The notes: generated from the letters alone by a model not told the origin. Positions 11,025-19,709 are shown, counted from the first letter of the stretch. The stretch: DNA of 64,000 bases from an uncultured Schlesneria sp. (GCA_903904835.1 CAIVEI010000056.1:1-64000), one strand, 5' to 3'. Program-made: numbers and translations.

Positions 11025-11435
11025 TTAAGGCGGCTTGGCGAGCGGCAGAACTCGATAGACGTTCATCCCGCGATTCAGCCCCCCCTGATGAACGGTCTGC
11101 AATAATCCTTTCCCTTCGAGCGTGCCGATGATCCGAATCACCGTTCGCCGTGCAACGTTCGCTCGACGGGCGATGTCGGTTTGTGCGGTTCGAGCGGTTC
11201 CGTTCTTCGTATCACGCCACAAGATCAGCCAAACCGCTGCTTCGTTGCGTGTCAGGCTCCCCAGCGTGAAATCGACGAACTGGTTAATCGTCCCAAACCG
11301 ATCGGCGGTTCCGTTCGACTTGTCGTTCTTATTTCCCTTCGCCATTGATGCCTGACGAGGTTCGACCGATTCCATCGGCGGCATGACCGAACAGCCCCGA
11401 AGTGTCTGAGGTTTGCCGTTGACGGTTTCAGTCAT
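11025..11435 (-). CDS. winged-helix DNA-binding protein of the replication module
   Basis: A 136-residue protein. Residues about 50-130 form a helix-turn-helix/winged-helix: LTRNEAAVWLILWRDT, then QTDIARRANVARRTVIRII, then a wing with GLLQTVHQGG. ATG 11435 is chosen because GGGGGA lies just upstream and the start overlaps the end of the ATPase gene, indicating coupled translation. It is the last gene of the replication block and lies beside the GTGACA palindromes, so it is the best candidate to bind them. It could be a replication initiator accessory protein or an autoregulator; the sequence does not decide. Confidence 0.75.
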   Translation of the reverse strand: MTETVNGKPQTLRGCSVMPPMESVEPRQASMAKGNKNDKSNGTADRFGTINQFVDFTLGSLTRNEAAVWLILWRDTKNGTARTAQTDIARRANVARRTVIRIIGTLEGKGLLQTVHQGGLNRGMNVYRVLPLAKPP

Positions 11436-12372
11436 CAAATCCCCCGTCATCGTCGGACGAACCCGAGTTCCCCCACACTTCGGCAAGTTTCATTGCCAGC
11501 TTGCCCCGTGGTTCTGATTTCGATTCGTGGAACGAACCCGACAGCGGCGTGAAGCGCTGAAGCGGCTTATTGAATTCCATCGCCAAATCACGGCATTCAC
11601 CGTTTCGACTCTTCAGATGCTTGAGGATGACAATCTGTTCGTCGTCGGCATCCGGCGTCAGGATAAACGCATCGTCGGCCCCGAATTCGAGCTCCGACGA
11701 TTCCCGGAACGATGCCAGGTTCAACCCGTCCCCGTGGTAACTCGATCGGCCCTTCGCGTCTTTGGTTCGACCGACAGCCGACAACACGATGACCGCTGTT
11801 CCAGCATCGGCGAACGCTCGCAAATGATTCATCGTCGCATCGACCGAACCGCGTTTGTCGCCATGCAAACCCGGCGGCGTGATTCGCTGAATGTAGTCCA
11901 GCACAATCATCCCAGCGTCGAAGTCATCGGCCACGGCGGCGATATTGTTCAAATCAAACGGCGGGCGAACAAACGCCAACCGTTCCGCCAGCTCTTCTAG
12001 TGTATTCATCGCGGTATCGATCCGTTCGCCGTGTTCAACGGATAATTTCCGATACCGAATCGTCGTCAGGTCGACACCCGATAGTCTTGCCAATTGACGA
12101 TCGAGCAACACGCCCGGCGGCATTTCGATATTGCAGACCACGGCCCGCAGATCAGGCGACATCCGCAAGGCATCGATCACAGCTTGCATGATGAAAGCCG
12201 TTTTGCCCGCTCCAGGAGCGCCACCGAGAAGCGTCACCAGTCCCGGCCCGATTTCGATTCGCGACAGTTCACCGTCACCAATCGGGTAAAATATCGGCGG
12301 CTTGCCCGATAGAACATCGTCTCGCCAGCCATGTAAAACATCAGCAGCGGCTTTGTAGTTTGGTTTGCTCAA
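11428..12372 (-). CDS. DnaB/RecA-like replicative ATPase (AAA_25 type)
   Basis: About 314 residues forming a single RecA-fold ATPase. Walker A is GGAPGAGKT (about residue 50) and Walker B is MIVLDYIQRI, the DnaB-like DYxQ form. A DnaB-type motif follows later (SELEFGADDAFILT). There is no DnaB N-terminal domain, as in compact helicase loaders or RepA-like helicases of mobile elements. The TTG at 12372 is preferred: it has AAGGAACGG upstream and overlaps the primase stop (TTGA). An ATG at 12405 would add 11 residues. With the primase gene just upstream it likely forms the element's helicase-primase pair. Confidence 0.85.
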   Translation of the reverse strand: MSKPNYKAAADVLHGWRDDVLSGKPPIFYPIGDGELSRIEIGPGLVTLLGGAPGAGKTAFIMQAVIDALRMSPDLRAVVCNIEMPPGVLLDRQLARLSGVDLTTIRYRKLSVEHGERIDTAMNTLEELAERLAFVRPPFDLNNIAAVADDFDAGMIVLDYIQRITPPGLHGDKRGSVDATMNHLRAFADAGTAVIVLSAVGRTKDAKGRSSYHGDGLNLASFRESSELEFGADDAFILTPDADDEQIVILKHLKSRNGECRDLAMEFNKPLQRFTPLSGSFHESKSEPRGKLAMKLAEVWGNSGSSDDDGGFDD

Positions 12373-13340
12373 GATTCCGTTCCTTTCAAATGATTGATTC
12401 CACATTCGATTTGCCGTCGCGTTTCGCTGGGTGATAACCCCGATTCGAGAGCGGCTTGAGACAACACGGCGTGAATCAGTTCCGCCACGGTCGCGAACTC
12501 GGCAAGATTCGCGGCAGCAGAGAACAGCAGACGATGCCGATCGCCAGCCGATGCCCCGTCACGAATAAAATCGAGCGTTGCCCGATTCAACGTTCCTGAA
12601 CCGTTTGAGACGATTCGCTTTTGCCTTGCCGCTTCGGCCTCTTGGTCGACCCGTTGAGCGGCCTCTTGCCAGTCCGTTGCCGCTCGATGGCATTTGCTCG
12701 AGACTGACGGCAGATCGAACGGCAGCGGTTCCCGCGCAAGTTCCTGAATCCGTTCGACCGATAAATACATCAATTCATCGAGCGTCAACGCCCGCTTATG
12801 AAGTCCCGACTTCGGATGACGAGAGTTCGGAGCACGAAACGCCCGTACTTTGTCGTACACCCCAATATCAATCGCCACCGAAGCCGCCGTCGCCAACGTC
12901 TCAGCAAATCTTCGAGCCACTCCATGAAACGAAGTGAATGGCGTCGGCGTCCAGAGTTTTGTCGTAAGTCCAACATGGAATCCTTTCGAGCCAGAGAAGT
13001 AAATCAACAACTCGTCTTCATCGAGTCCGTATCGCTCGACAATGAACAGAGACAAACGAGCGGCGTCACGTTGAGCGGTTTCCAGGTCGTTCGTCCGGTC
13101 GATGTCGAACCAGATGAATTCCGATCCACACGGACCGTCGAATCCCTTCGTTGAACCCGCGTCTTTGAGATGTCGTTCGAAGTCATCCCCAAACACAAAG
13201 GCGCTCAGATACGCTTCCTGATTCGCGTCAATTCGATCGTCAAGGGACGCATGAGCCACGAACGCGGCTTGCCAATCGACAAGCCGTCGTTCGCTGGTAC
13301 ACGGCCCGACGATCCTGAAACCAAGAACGTCGGTCATCAT
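12369..13340 (-). CDS. archaeo-eukaryotic-type primase (AEP)
   Basis: A 323-residue protein with the AEP catalytic set: FIWFDIDRTND near residue 75 (metal-binding DxD), SGSKGFHVGL near 120 (the SxKGxH nucleotide motif), and DIGVYDKVRAFRAPNSRH further on. The C-terminal 90 residues are helical and may be a PriCT-like region (ESGLSPSETRRQIECGI). Enzymes of this family make primers for replication of plasmids and satellites. ATG 13340 has GGGAG 6 bases upstream. It overlaps the next gene, so primase and ATPase are translated together. Confidence 0.85.
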   Translation of the reverse strand: MMTDVLGFRIVGPCTSERRLVDWQAAFVAHASLDDRIDANQEAYLSAFVFGDDFERHLKDAGSTKGFDGPCGSEFIWFDIDRTNDLETAQRDAARLSLFIVERYGLDEDELLIYFSGSKGFHVGLTTKLWTPTPFTSFHGVARRFAETLATAASVAIDIGVYDKVRAFRAPNSRHPKSGLHKRALTLDELMYLSVERIQELAREPLPFDLPSVSSKCHRAATDWQEAAQRVDQEAEAARQKRIVSNGSGTLNRATLDFIRDGASAGDRHRLLFSAAANLAEFATVAELIHAVLSQAALESGLSPSETRRQIECGINHLKGTES

Positions 13341-13352
13341 GTTCGCTCCCAA

Positions 13353-13883
13353 TCAAACGCGATCAGGAAGGAACGACAAATCGGCTTCGCCATCAGGTTC
13401 GGCGGCATTGCCCGGCGGCGTCGGCCCGTCCCCCGATGGTTTTGGTGCGAACGGATCGGCTTCCGCTTTGTCGAATCCGATCGCCTCGAACGTTCGAACC
13501 TTGTTACGTTCGACACCATCATCATCTTTCACGATAACGACAGTCACCTTGCAACGAATCCAGCGCGGTAACGGTTGTTCCATCTGAGCGGGTGACTTGA
13601 TCCCTAGCTTCGCCAGATCACGTTTACTTTGTGGCAATGCGGCAGCGGTCAACCAGCAGTCATGCCAGACTTTTCGCCCCGTATGCTCGCCTTCGACGAT
13701 CGAGAACTCGATCTTGTAACCCGGCGTCCCCTTATTGCGAGATGTTTCGAGTTCCCCCTTCGTTGCATGGCAAACATAGTTACCACGGGGAACGGGCCCA
13801 AAATCGCCAGCCGCTTCGGTTTCGTCCCACTGGTTATTGAAATCGCCACCATGACCGTTCAGAATATCAGATAACTTGCCCAT
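13353..13883 (-). CDS. DUF669-like single-strand DNA-binding protein
   Basis: A 176-residue protein resembling the DUF669 family of phage replication modules. It starts MGKLSDILNGHGGDFNNQW and has the typical VPRGNYVCHATKGEL and NKGTPGYKIEFSIVEGEHTGR stretches of an OB-like fold. The C-terminal 40 residues are Pro/Gly/Asp-rich and end in DLSFLPDRV, similar in character to the acidic tail of SSB proteins that recruits partners. The start at 13883 overlaps the gene before it by 17 bp and has only a weak ribosome site. It sits directly ahead of the primase gene, which supports a role on single-stranded DNA. Confidence 0.8.
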   Translation of the reverse strand: MGKLSDILNGHGGDFNNQWDETEAAGDFGPVPRGNYVCHATKGELETSRNKGTPGYKIEFSIVEGEHTGRKVWHDCWLTAAALPQSKRDLAKLGIKSPAQMEQPLPRWIRCKVTVVIVKDDDGVERNKVRTFEAIGFDKAEADPFAPKPSGDGPTPPGNAAEPDGEADLSFLPDRV

Positions 13884-14343
13884 CGGATGTTGACCCTTTC
13901 GCTGTGTGAGTGTTTTCGACCGTCTCGACGATACCAGTCGTTGAGACGGTTTTTTCGTTTGTAGAATCGAGAATGAGAAACTTTTGACGAAGTGCCGATC
14001 GGCGAGCGTCGACAGCGGTTCGGTCGAGAATTGCCCAAACGCGAACCGGCCCCGCATGCCGATGCGTCCGTGAACTCTTGCGGTATCCCACGGCAACAAT
14101 CAGCCCCTGACGAGCCAGGCGAAGCGGAATCGATCCCCGCCATCGCCCCCCGTCGCGGAATTTGGTCGCCAGATCGTCAACGGCAGAATCGAGCGTCTCT
14201 TCGCCGTTTATGGCCAGCGCATCCAGAAACCGCAGTTCATCCCGGTCGATCTGTTCTCCGTGTTTTCGGGCAGCCCTTTTGATGCCCTTATCCCGTAGCA
14301 ATTTGCCCTTTCGAGCGGAATCGTCAATTGTGGTCCCGATCAT
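13867..14343 (-). CDS. winged-helix-like protein of the replication module
   Basis: A 158-residue protein of unknown function. The middle (about 40-115) reads like a winged helix: ELRFLDALAINGEETLDSAV, then WRGSIPLRLARQGLIVAVGY and a basic wing SSRTHRHAGPVRVWAIL. The C-terminal 40 residues are Ser/Thr-rich and probably disordered. The ATG at 14343 overlaps the stop of the excisionase-like gene (ATGA) and has GAGG upstream. Its place in the coupled operon between xis-like and SSB-like genes suggests a DNA-binding accessory role in replication. Confidence 0.65.
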   Translation of the reverse strand: MIGTTIDDSARKGKLLRDKGIKRAARKHGEQIDRDELRFLDALAINGEETLDSAVDDLATKFRDGGRWRGSIPLRLARQGLIVAVGYRKSSRTHRHAGPVRVWAILDRTAVDARRSALRQKFLILDSTNEKTVSTTGIVETVENTHTAKGSTSDGQVI

Positions 14344-14576
14344 GTCGGCCTCGCTTTCGATGGGCGACATGAGGGACAACCAGCCTTAACCCAGTTTTCA
14401 ATCTCCACTTTTGACCAGCGTACCAACGCATTTAGGTGCCGTGGACGTGGCATCGCCCCCGAGTCTGACATTCGATAGACGGAACGCGGCGAACAGCTCA
14501 AGATTGCCGCCACTTGTTGCACGTCCAACAACATTGCGGGCGAGTCCACAACGGGACTCACAACAGATTCGGCCAT
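14340..14576 (-). CDS. AlpA/excisionase-like HTH protein
   Basis: A 78-residue protein with the HTH_17/MerR-like fold of excisionases: LLDVQQVAAILSCSPRSVYR, then GAMPRPRHLNALVRWSKVEIENWV. Small proteins of this type act as recombination directionality factors or activate int in P4-like satellites. ATG 14576 has GGAG 9 bases upstream. It heads the tightly coupled replication operon (14576 down to 11025), so excision and replication could be switched on together. The C-terminal CPSC pair is a minor oddity. Confidence 0.8.
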   Translation of the reverse strand: MAESVVSPVVDSPAMLLDVQQVAAILSCSPRSVYRMSDSGAMPRPRHLNALVRWSKVEIENWVKAGCPSCRPSKARPT

Positions 14577-14691
14577 TTCTTAAAACTCCACTATTAGACT
14601 GAAATCGGTTGTGTGCGAAATGCACGTCCGACTCTCATAGTCTTGTGGAGGAAACGGTAGAAAACAGTGGGCAAACGGTTGTCAAACAGTA

Positions 14692-16869
14692 CTACTGTTT
14701 TTTAGAAGTCGCCTTTCGATTTTCGAGTAGCGTTTCAGCGATCTTGATACCCTCGCTCAATAGCCAACTCCCTCCGCCTCTTCCCGTCTTGCTCGCAGTT
14801 AGTCGACGTCGCGTGAATTCTGCAAGTATTCCTTTAAACGAGTCGAAATCGGCTTGCGGTCCATCGCAAGCTTTGGCGATGGTTTCACAATTCTGTCGGG
14901 TGTCTGCCGAAGTCGCGTTCAGTCTCTTCATCTCTTCAAGGACCTGATATTCCTTCTCACTCATGGATGGAATTTCAACCGGCGAGTTGGAATGATTCTC
15001 TTGTTTTATTGCTGTGTCCGCTATTGGTTGATTCAATTTCGGCGATTCGCGGTTACCCAGGTTTGGAACTACATCTGGCTGTACTTTGTGGACGGCGAAA
15101 AAATTCCGCGCTTCGGTCAACTCACGCTTGTAGTAAGCGCGTATTTCAAGGCAGAAGTTGTAGGGGTCATTAACATCTTTGAGGATTTTCCGACACGCAA
15201 CGACCCATTTTCGTAGTCGCTGAACAATCCATCGCCAACTGTCATCCGTAGCCGGATCACCTTCAAAGATCCGGTTTACAATGCGCCAATGCTTCATTGC
15301 GTATTCAAACGTCGCTTCTGCGTGTGATCGAGCGGGACAAGGAAACATCACAACATCGGTCTTGAGAATTGGCAATTGGTCGCGCACCTTATCAAGATCG
15401 CTCATCACACGTACTAATATCGATTCAATGGAATCCTCGTCCGTCTCGACAAAACCAACTTTTTCGATAAGCGCAAGCCAGTTAACATTTTCAGCGTCTA
15501 GTTCGTCGTCCCACGTTGTTCCGTCAGCATCAAGTTCGAACTCATACGCTATTTCCATTAGCTTTCGAATGTGCAGCATTAATTCATCAAGCGAGCATTC
15601 AAGGCGGTTCAGTTTCTCGATTGTCTCCGTTGAATTGGTCAGTCCCAAATGCGGTGAATCTGATTTAGTCCCGTTTTGACCACTTTCAGATCGCAATTGT
15701 GACGCCATCGATTTCACCAGACCGTCGCGCGGCTCAACCGCAGAATGCTCTGGAGGCGCACCCGGAAAATCTTGAACTTCGCTCGCCTTTCGCGACAGCA
15801 TACGCCCAACGAGAAAACATTCCTTTTTGAACGCAACCCAATCGGCGAAATCTTGGTTTCGCCATTTGTTGGATTCGATGATTGGACATGTCGCCAATTC
15901 AACAACGAAGAAGTATTTTGCATAGGACGTAACCAAATTCATGAGGTCGCGATATGCCGTCAAGTCGCTCTTGATCCAGGACAACTGGTCGCGAAGACTC
16001 GTATCATTTTCACGGTCATACTCAGAAATCACCCATCGATTCCCCGTCGCTTCTGCATTGTCCCTTTGGGCGTCTAATTGGGACTTCAACGCGTCAAACG
16101 CCTTTGTCGCTTGAGTGCGTTCAAGGATTAGCTTAGGAATGGCTTCAGCCACAACGTTGGCAATCCAAGCCACGTTCTTGACGTCGTCCGGTGTCGCAAA
16201 GTTTGGGTTCTCCGGAACTTTTGGCGGAAATGAAGTCTGGAACGATTCAACCAGTTGATTGAGTGCTACGTGCGCGTCACGGGTACAAGGTGCAATGCCC
16301 TTTCGATCACGCAGCCATTCCGTCGTTCGAACATCATTTTCGGGGTCGATTCGCGGAACGAGTTTTCCAAAGCCATGTTGCTCCAGCCAAGCCGCCGCAC
16401 GTCGGAAATCGTCCCACAATTTCACCGCAGTAGAAACAGCGTTGTAAAACTCGGTTCCCGGTTTCGGAAGTTTCGCCAGGCACGAACCAAACCAAGCAAC
16501 AAACGCACTTTGCAGTCTTAGCGGTGATTTTGGTATCTTCACGCTATCAACGCCCGCCCGCGTTTCGGTCCACCCTTTGGGCAACTCCCCCGTCTGCATG
16601 GCGAGTGTAACGGAAAGCCTTTGAGCGTCGTCAACTGTCGCATCAGAATTCACATTGTTTCGGATCTGATCCCTGAACTCGATTGCTACGTTCGGTTGTT
16701 TCAGGCGTTCCAAATGTTCAACGAACGCCGCCCGAAACTGATCTTGATCGACTTGCCGATCCCAGTTCCGATGCTCTTCACACCAGTGATATAACGCACA
16801 GAATGATTCTGGTTTGTCATGTCGTATGTCAGCCGAAACCAGCGGCGACGAGGGTTCCGTCCCTGTCAT
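14692..16869 (-). CDS. uncharacterised 725-residue element protein
   Basis: I do not recognise a known enzyme here. The protein is largely helical and soluble, with no signal peptide or membrane segment and no Walker, HNH or methylase motif that I can see. The last 90 residues (about 635-725) look like a winged helix: EYQVLEEMKRLNATSADTRQ, then a helix, then TASKTGRGGGSWLLSEG. Similar tails occur in planctomycete island proteins by my recollection. ATG 16869 has GGAG 10 bases upstream and a palindromic leader (16881-16926). It is the largest gene of the element after hsdR, lies outside the replication operon, and is the main candidate for new cargo. Confidence 0.8.
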   Translation of the reverse strand: MTGTEPSSPLVSADIRHDKPESFCALYHWCEEHRNWDRQVDQDQFRAAFVEHLERLKQPNVAIEFRDQIRNNVNSDATVDDAQRLSVTLAMQTGELPKGWTETRAGVDSVKIPKSPLRLQSAFVAWFGSCLAKLPKPGTEFYNAVSTAVKLWDDFRRAAAWLEQHGFGKLVPRIDPENDVRTTEWLRDRKGIAPCTRDAHVALNQLVESFQTSFPPKVPENPNFATPDDVKNVAWIANVVAEAIPKLILERTQATKAFDALKSQLDAQRDNAEATGNRWVISEYDRENDTSLRDQLSWIKSDLTAYRDLMNLVTSYAKYFFVVELATCPIIESNKWRNQDFADWVAFKKECFLVGRMLSRKASEVQDFPGAPPEHSAVEPRDGLVKSMASQLRSESGQNGTKSDSPHLGLTNSTETIEKLNRLECSLDELMLHIRKLMEIAYEFELDADGTTWDDELDAENVNWLALIEKVGFVETDEDSIESILVRVMSDLDKVRDQLPILKTDVVMFPCPARSHAEATFEYAMKHWRIVNRIFEGDPATDDSWRWIVQRLRKWVVACRKILKDVNDPYNFCLEIRAYYKRELTEARNFFAVHKVQPDVVPNLGNRESPKLNQPIADTAIKQENHSNSPVEIPSMSEKEYQVLEEMKRLNATSADTRQNCETIAKACDGPQADFDSFKGILAEFTRRRLTASKTGRGGGSWLLSEGIKIAETLLENRKATSKKQ

Positions 16870-16880
16870 GTTAGGATGCT

Positions 16881-16926
16881 CCGAAGTCTAAAACGCGGGA
16901 CGCTCGGCGAGCGGGTAGGACTTCGG
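16881..16926 (-). promoter_or_regulatory. palindromic leader before the 725-residue gene
   Basis: Outer arms CCGAAGTC (16881-16888) and GACTTCGG (16919-16926) enclose a small hairpin CGCTC-GGC-GAGCG (16901-16913). The structure begins 12 bases upstream of the ATG at 16869, so it could be an operator or an mRNA structure affecting translation. Confidence 0.45.
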
Positions 16927-17046
16927 AACTACCCCACTCTCACCGAGCCGATTTCATCGTGACAGTTTCGAACCTGTCGCGAACCCGTGAACGGAATTTA
17001 CCATAAATTGCCGTTAATTTCGAGAATAAACTTCGATCAACAGCGA

Positions 17047-17685
17047 TCAATATCCGGTCGAAGTCGATCCGTTCAAACTCATGGCGAGCATTTCGGCAAC
17101 CGTCTGATGCCAGCCGTTCGCGACAGATTCCGCCGTTTTCAGAATGTACGGTTCATCGCTTTTCTTCATCCACTGTAGACACTCGATCGCATCGGCGTGA
17201 ACTCTGACGTGTTCATCCATGTAATCGAGCAACCAACTCTTCGGCGTTCGATCCAAGCGTTCCTGATCGAACCCCGTTTGTTGAATGAACAGATTCCAGC
17301 CGTCCCGTTCGATGACGTACTTTGTTTCGGTAATCTTGACGACAGACAGCCAGAATCGGCATTCGTAGTCTAGTTTCTCATTGTCTTCCTGTTTTGGGTC
17401 GAGGCTTGCCGCTTCGTCCAAATCGTCAAATGCCCAACACACCCGCGTATGAGCGAACCAGAACTCGGCCGCAATTTCCAGTTGCTCCGCATGGTGGTAC
17501 ATGAACAGGTTCCGCATTTCGGCTTCGAGTTTCCCCGTGTCGTCTAATTCGTAATGATTTTTCGCGGCGTCCTTCAATTTCCGCCGTTCGCTGGAATCGC
17601 CCCGACGATCGGCGTCATGAATCAGCCGCAACCGTTCCGGCACAGACAACGCTTTGTAGTGTTTGGCGAGTAGGTTCGTGTTCAC
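17047..17685 (-). CDS. hypothetical element protein, 212 aa
   Basis: A soluble, mostly helical, acidic protein starting with SVPERLRLIHDADRRGD and rich in aromatic residues in the middle (LFMYHHAEQLEIAAEFWFAH). No catalytic motif is evident. The start is a GTG at 17685 with a good GGGAG site. It follows the next gene (17697-18011) by 11 bp, so the two form a pair. I recall similar small gene pairs in other planctomycete islands, but no function is known to me. Confidence 0.7.
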   Translation of the reverse strand: MNTNLLAKHYKALSVPERLRLIHDADRRGDSSERRKLKDAAKNHYELDDTGKLEAEMRNLFMYHHAEQLEIAAEFWFAHTRVCWAFDDLDEAASLDPKQEDNEKLDYECRFWLSVVKITETKYVIERDGWNLFIQQTGFDQERLDRTPKSWLLDYMDEHVRVHADAIECLQWMKKSDEPYILKTAESVANGWHQTVAEMLAMSLNGSTSTGY

Positions 17686-17696
17686 AGTTTGCTCCC

Positions 17697-18011
17697 TCAG
17701 TTTGCGGAACGTGATTTCAACGCGGCTTCGAGTGATTCCAAACGCCCGGCAAGATTCGCGATTTCGATTGCCTTGAGCAGCGTTCCCGCCAGGAAGCCGA
17801 TTGTTCTCGCCCGCTCGACGGTCCCAAGCTTTTCATCGTTCATGACCAGTTCAGCTTGTTCGCCAACCATCGCCAGAACGTCGGCAGCGGTCGCCAGCCG
17901 ATATTCCGCCGGAACGGCGGTTTGACCAGGGGTTTGACAAGAGCCCGAGCGAACCAGCCGTTTGTATTCCCGTTGGTAAGCCCGAGACTTTTCAGGGTCG
18001 GAAATTGGCAT
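17697..18011 (-). CDS. hypothetical element protein, 104 aa
   Basis: A small protein starting MPISDPEKSRAYQREYKRL, with a basic N-terminal helix and a C-terminal helix ending in LAGRLESLEAALKSR that could form a coiled coil. The ATG at 18011 has AGGAG 9 bases upstream; a TTG two codons earlier is less likely. The leader resembles that of the excisionase-like gene (GGAGTTTT before the start). It pairs with the gene at 17047-17685. The small size and the basic N-terminus would fit a DNA-binding or packaging accessory protein, but that is a guess. Confidence 0.65.
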   Translation of the reverse strand: MPISDPEKSRAYQREYKRLVRSGSCQTPGQTAVPAEYRLATAADVLAMVGEQAELVMNDEKLGTVERARTIGFLAGTLLKAIEIANLAGRLESLEAALKSRSAN

Positions 18012-18457
18012 TCTCAAAACTCCTCATTGAGAACAAAACTGACTTTCATTGCTAAAATTCGTAGGGGGTTACGGGACGGTTTCGCCGGAGAGTCGCAAAC
18101 GCCTGACCCTACCCTCCCGTCAGCATCCTCCAGAAGAGTCGAACTCCCCCCAAACCGATGAACGTCAAACCGGCGGTAAGCAACATACGCTCGTTGAACT
18201 CAGCCAATTTTTCACCCCCAAAACCCGGAAAAATATGTGCGCGATTCCGTCGCGGTTTCACCGATCAACCGAACTGACATTTAACCCTCCCCCCCGAAAC
18301 TGTTACAAAAACAAGCCAACTGTCGTTGCGGTTTCCGAATCCTCACATCGGCAAGATTTCGAACACCCCCACCCAAGTTTCAGCAGACAATCCGCTTCGA
18401 ATCGTTCCTCGTTTAACAGTAGTATTGTCAGTCTCCTGACGCAGTTCGCCTAGCCCA
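18012..18457. other. non-coding stretch of the element
   Basis: No convincing gene is present. Open frames here lack a ribosome site and recognisable protein character. The stretch must hold the promoter of the leftward pair starting at 18011. Confidence 0.5.
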
Positions 18458-18495
18458 AAGAACAAAAACAGGCGACCGTTTCCAGCCGCCTGTTT
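18458..18495 (-). terminator. terminator of the PEP-CTERM gene
   Basis: Arms AAACAGGCG (18466-18474) and CGCCTGTTT (18487-18495) form a 9 bp stem. On the minus strand the hairpin is followed by a T-rich run, about 30 bp after the PEP-CTERM stop codon. A decayed relative (ACAGGCGACCGTTTCCA) lies outside the element at about 19911. Confidence 0.75.
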
Positions 18496-18526
18496 GTGAA
18501 ATCCGAGTTTCAATTCGTCTGTAAGA

Positions 18527-19126
18527 CTATGCGGCAGTTCGTGCCCAGCGTCGTCGGTAAGCGCTTATCGCTAAGCTGAGTCCACCCAGACCCAACAGAG
18601 CGAACGAAGATGGCTCGGGGACGGCGGACGGCTCCGCCTTTGCGATTACCCACGGGTTGCCACCAAGATCGGAAATCGACGGATGCGTATCCCACAAAGC
18701 GCCGACGGTGGGCGTGACCGAAGCGTAGAGGGTACCACTTGGGGCATTAGAATAAAACAGCGGCGTTCTAATGCCTATTTGAAAGTAGAAATCATTCGTA
18801 TTCGATCCCGGCTGTGCCAGCGTGATTTCATTTGGCGTAACCAAAAGACCATTTCCGATAACATGCACCGATGTGTTGGCCATTGTCGAGTCATACGAGT
18901 AGGTCGTCGGCATAGCGGTCCCGTCCGTCATGCTGATGGACCAAGCGATGATGTCCGATTCATTCAATACACCACTGTTGATGTCGGTGGTGATCGTACC
19001 AGCGAGTGAGTAGTTGTTTTGTTGAGAGGGGTAGTTTTGGATGTGGTAAATGAAATTGGCCGATGCATTTCCCGCAGTAGCGAAAAGCAGAGCTAGCGCA
19101 CTAGAGAATCGAATCAATTGTCTCAT
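18527..19126 (-). CDS. PEP-CTERM exported protein on the element
   Basis: A 199-residue secreted protein. It has a signal peptide (MRQLIRFSSALALLFATAG, cleavage after NASA near residue 23), a Ser/Thr/Asn-rich beta domain, and a C-terminal PEP-CTERM sorting signal: VPEPSSFALLGLGGLSLA and a final basic cluster YRRR. Such tails are processed by an exosortase and anchor or release proteins at the cell surface. The ATG at 19126 is chosen because GGGGA lies just upstream; an ATG at 19144 would add six residues. It lies inside the att boundaries with its own terminator, so it is cargo. Its function beyond export is unknown. Confidence 0.85.
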   Translation of the reverse strand: MRQLIRFSSALALLFATAGNASANFIYHIQNYPSQQNNYSLAGTITTDINSGVLNESDIIAWSISMTDGTAMPTTYSYDSTMANTSVHVIGNGLLVTPNEITLAQPGSNTNDFYFQIGIRTPLFYSNAPSGTLYASVTPTVGALWDTHPSISDLGGNPWVIAKAEPSAVPEPSSFALLGLGGLSLAISAYRRRWARTAA

Positions 19127-19368
19127 TATTTCCCCGTTGTTCATAAGAAATGTCCATCAACCGTTGATATCAACCACGTTCGTTTCGTCACGAACAGGAT
19201 ACGCTATCGAGTTAAACAAAAGAACAATGAAGTGGTGGAAAATCGATTGAATTCAATCGTGATTGTCGTTCGCTCTGAAACGGCTGTTTAAAATGTCGCA
19301 GTCAAAAATTCCAATTTGTAGAACCCATACGTGCGGCGTCTATTGCGAAGCGTCGGTCAAATCTTGAT

Positions 19369-19614
19369 TCAGTTCAACAGCCGCCTCACGGCTTCAGCCC
19401 GTTCCTCATCCGACAGCGGCGACAAGGCGAGCATCTTGAGAGCGGCGGCGAAGTCCGTCTCGACCGGATCGGCGATCTGTTCGGGCGACACATTCACCAT
19501 TCGAATCGACGGGTTTTCGTCAGTTTTCGCGTTCGCTGGTGCAACCGTTGGTGCAACGACATTTGTCTGTTGCCGTAACTGCTTATCTGATAGTCCACTA
19601 GAACTCTGATCTTG
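19369..19614 (-). other. integrase C-terminal coding part, separated by integration
   Basis: From the att core leftward on the minus strand, an open frame continues SEVDGARTRNHRIDSP with 81 more residues (QDQSSSGLSDKQL onward, ending EERAEAVRRLLN) to a TGA at 19369. No start codon with a ribosome site precedes it here, so it should be silent in this state. In the circular element the core joins it in frame to the integrase, giving 669 residues. It has VAPTVAP, as in the other integrase half, and a helical end (FAAALKMLALSPLSDEERAE), so it looks like real protein and not chance. Confidence 0.75.
19536..19557 (+). repeat. tandem TGGTGCAAC, candidate integrase arm site (right)
   Basis: CTGGTGCAAC at 19536 and TTGGTGCAAC at 19548 are 12 bp apart, matching the pair at 269-290 in sequence, spacing and orientation. 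They lie 58 bp from the right core; the left pair lies 150 bp from the left core. Confidence 0.45.
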
Positions 19615-19662
<48 letters not shown>

Positions 19663-19672
19663 TGCACACAAT

Positions 19673-19709
19673 AGCCTTGTTCACAAACAGTGTGGGCAAG
19701 GCTTTTTTG
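19673..19709 (+). terminator. original tRNA-Asp terminator, displaced
   Basis: AGCCTTG (19673-19679) pairs with CAAGGCT (19697-19703), followed by a T run. It follows the attR core by 10 bp and resembles the hairpin at 126-160 inside the element. Confidence 0.75.

Noticed and set aside
18049-18453. Plus-strand frame of 134 codons in the element
   Set aside because: Composition is Pro/Ser/Arg-rich without a fold, and it runs against the direction of every other element gene.
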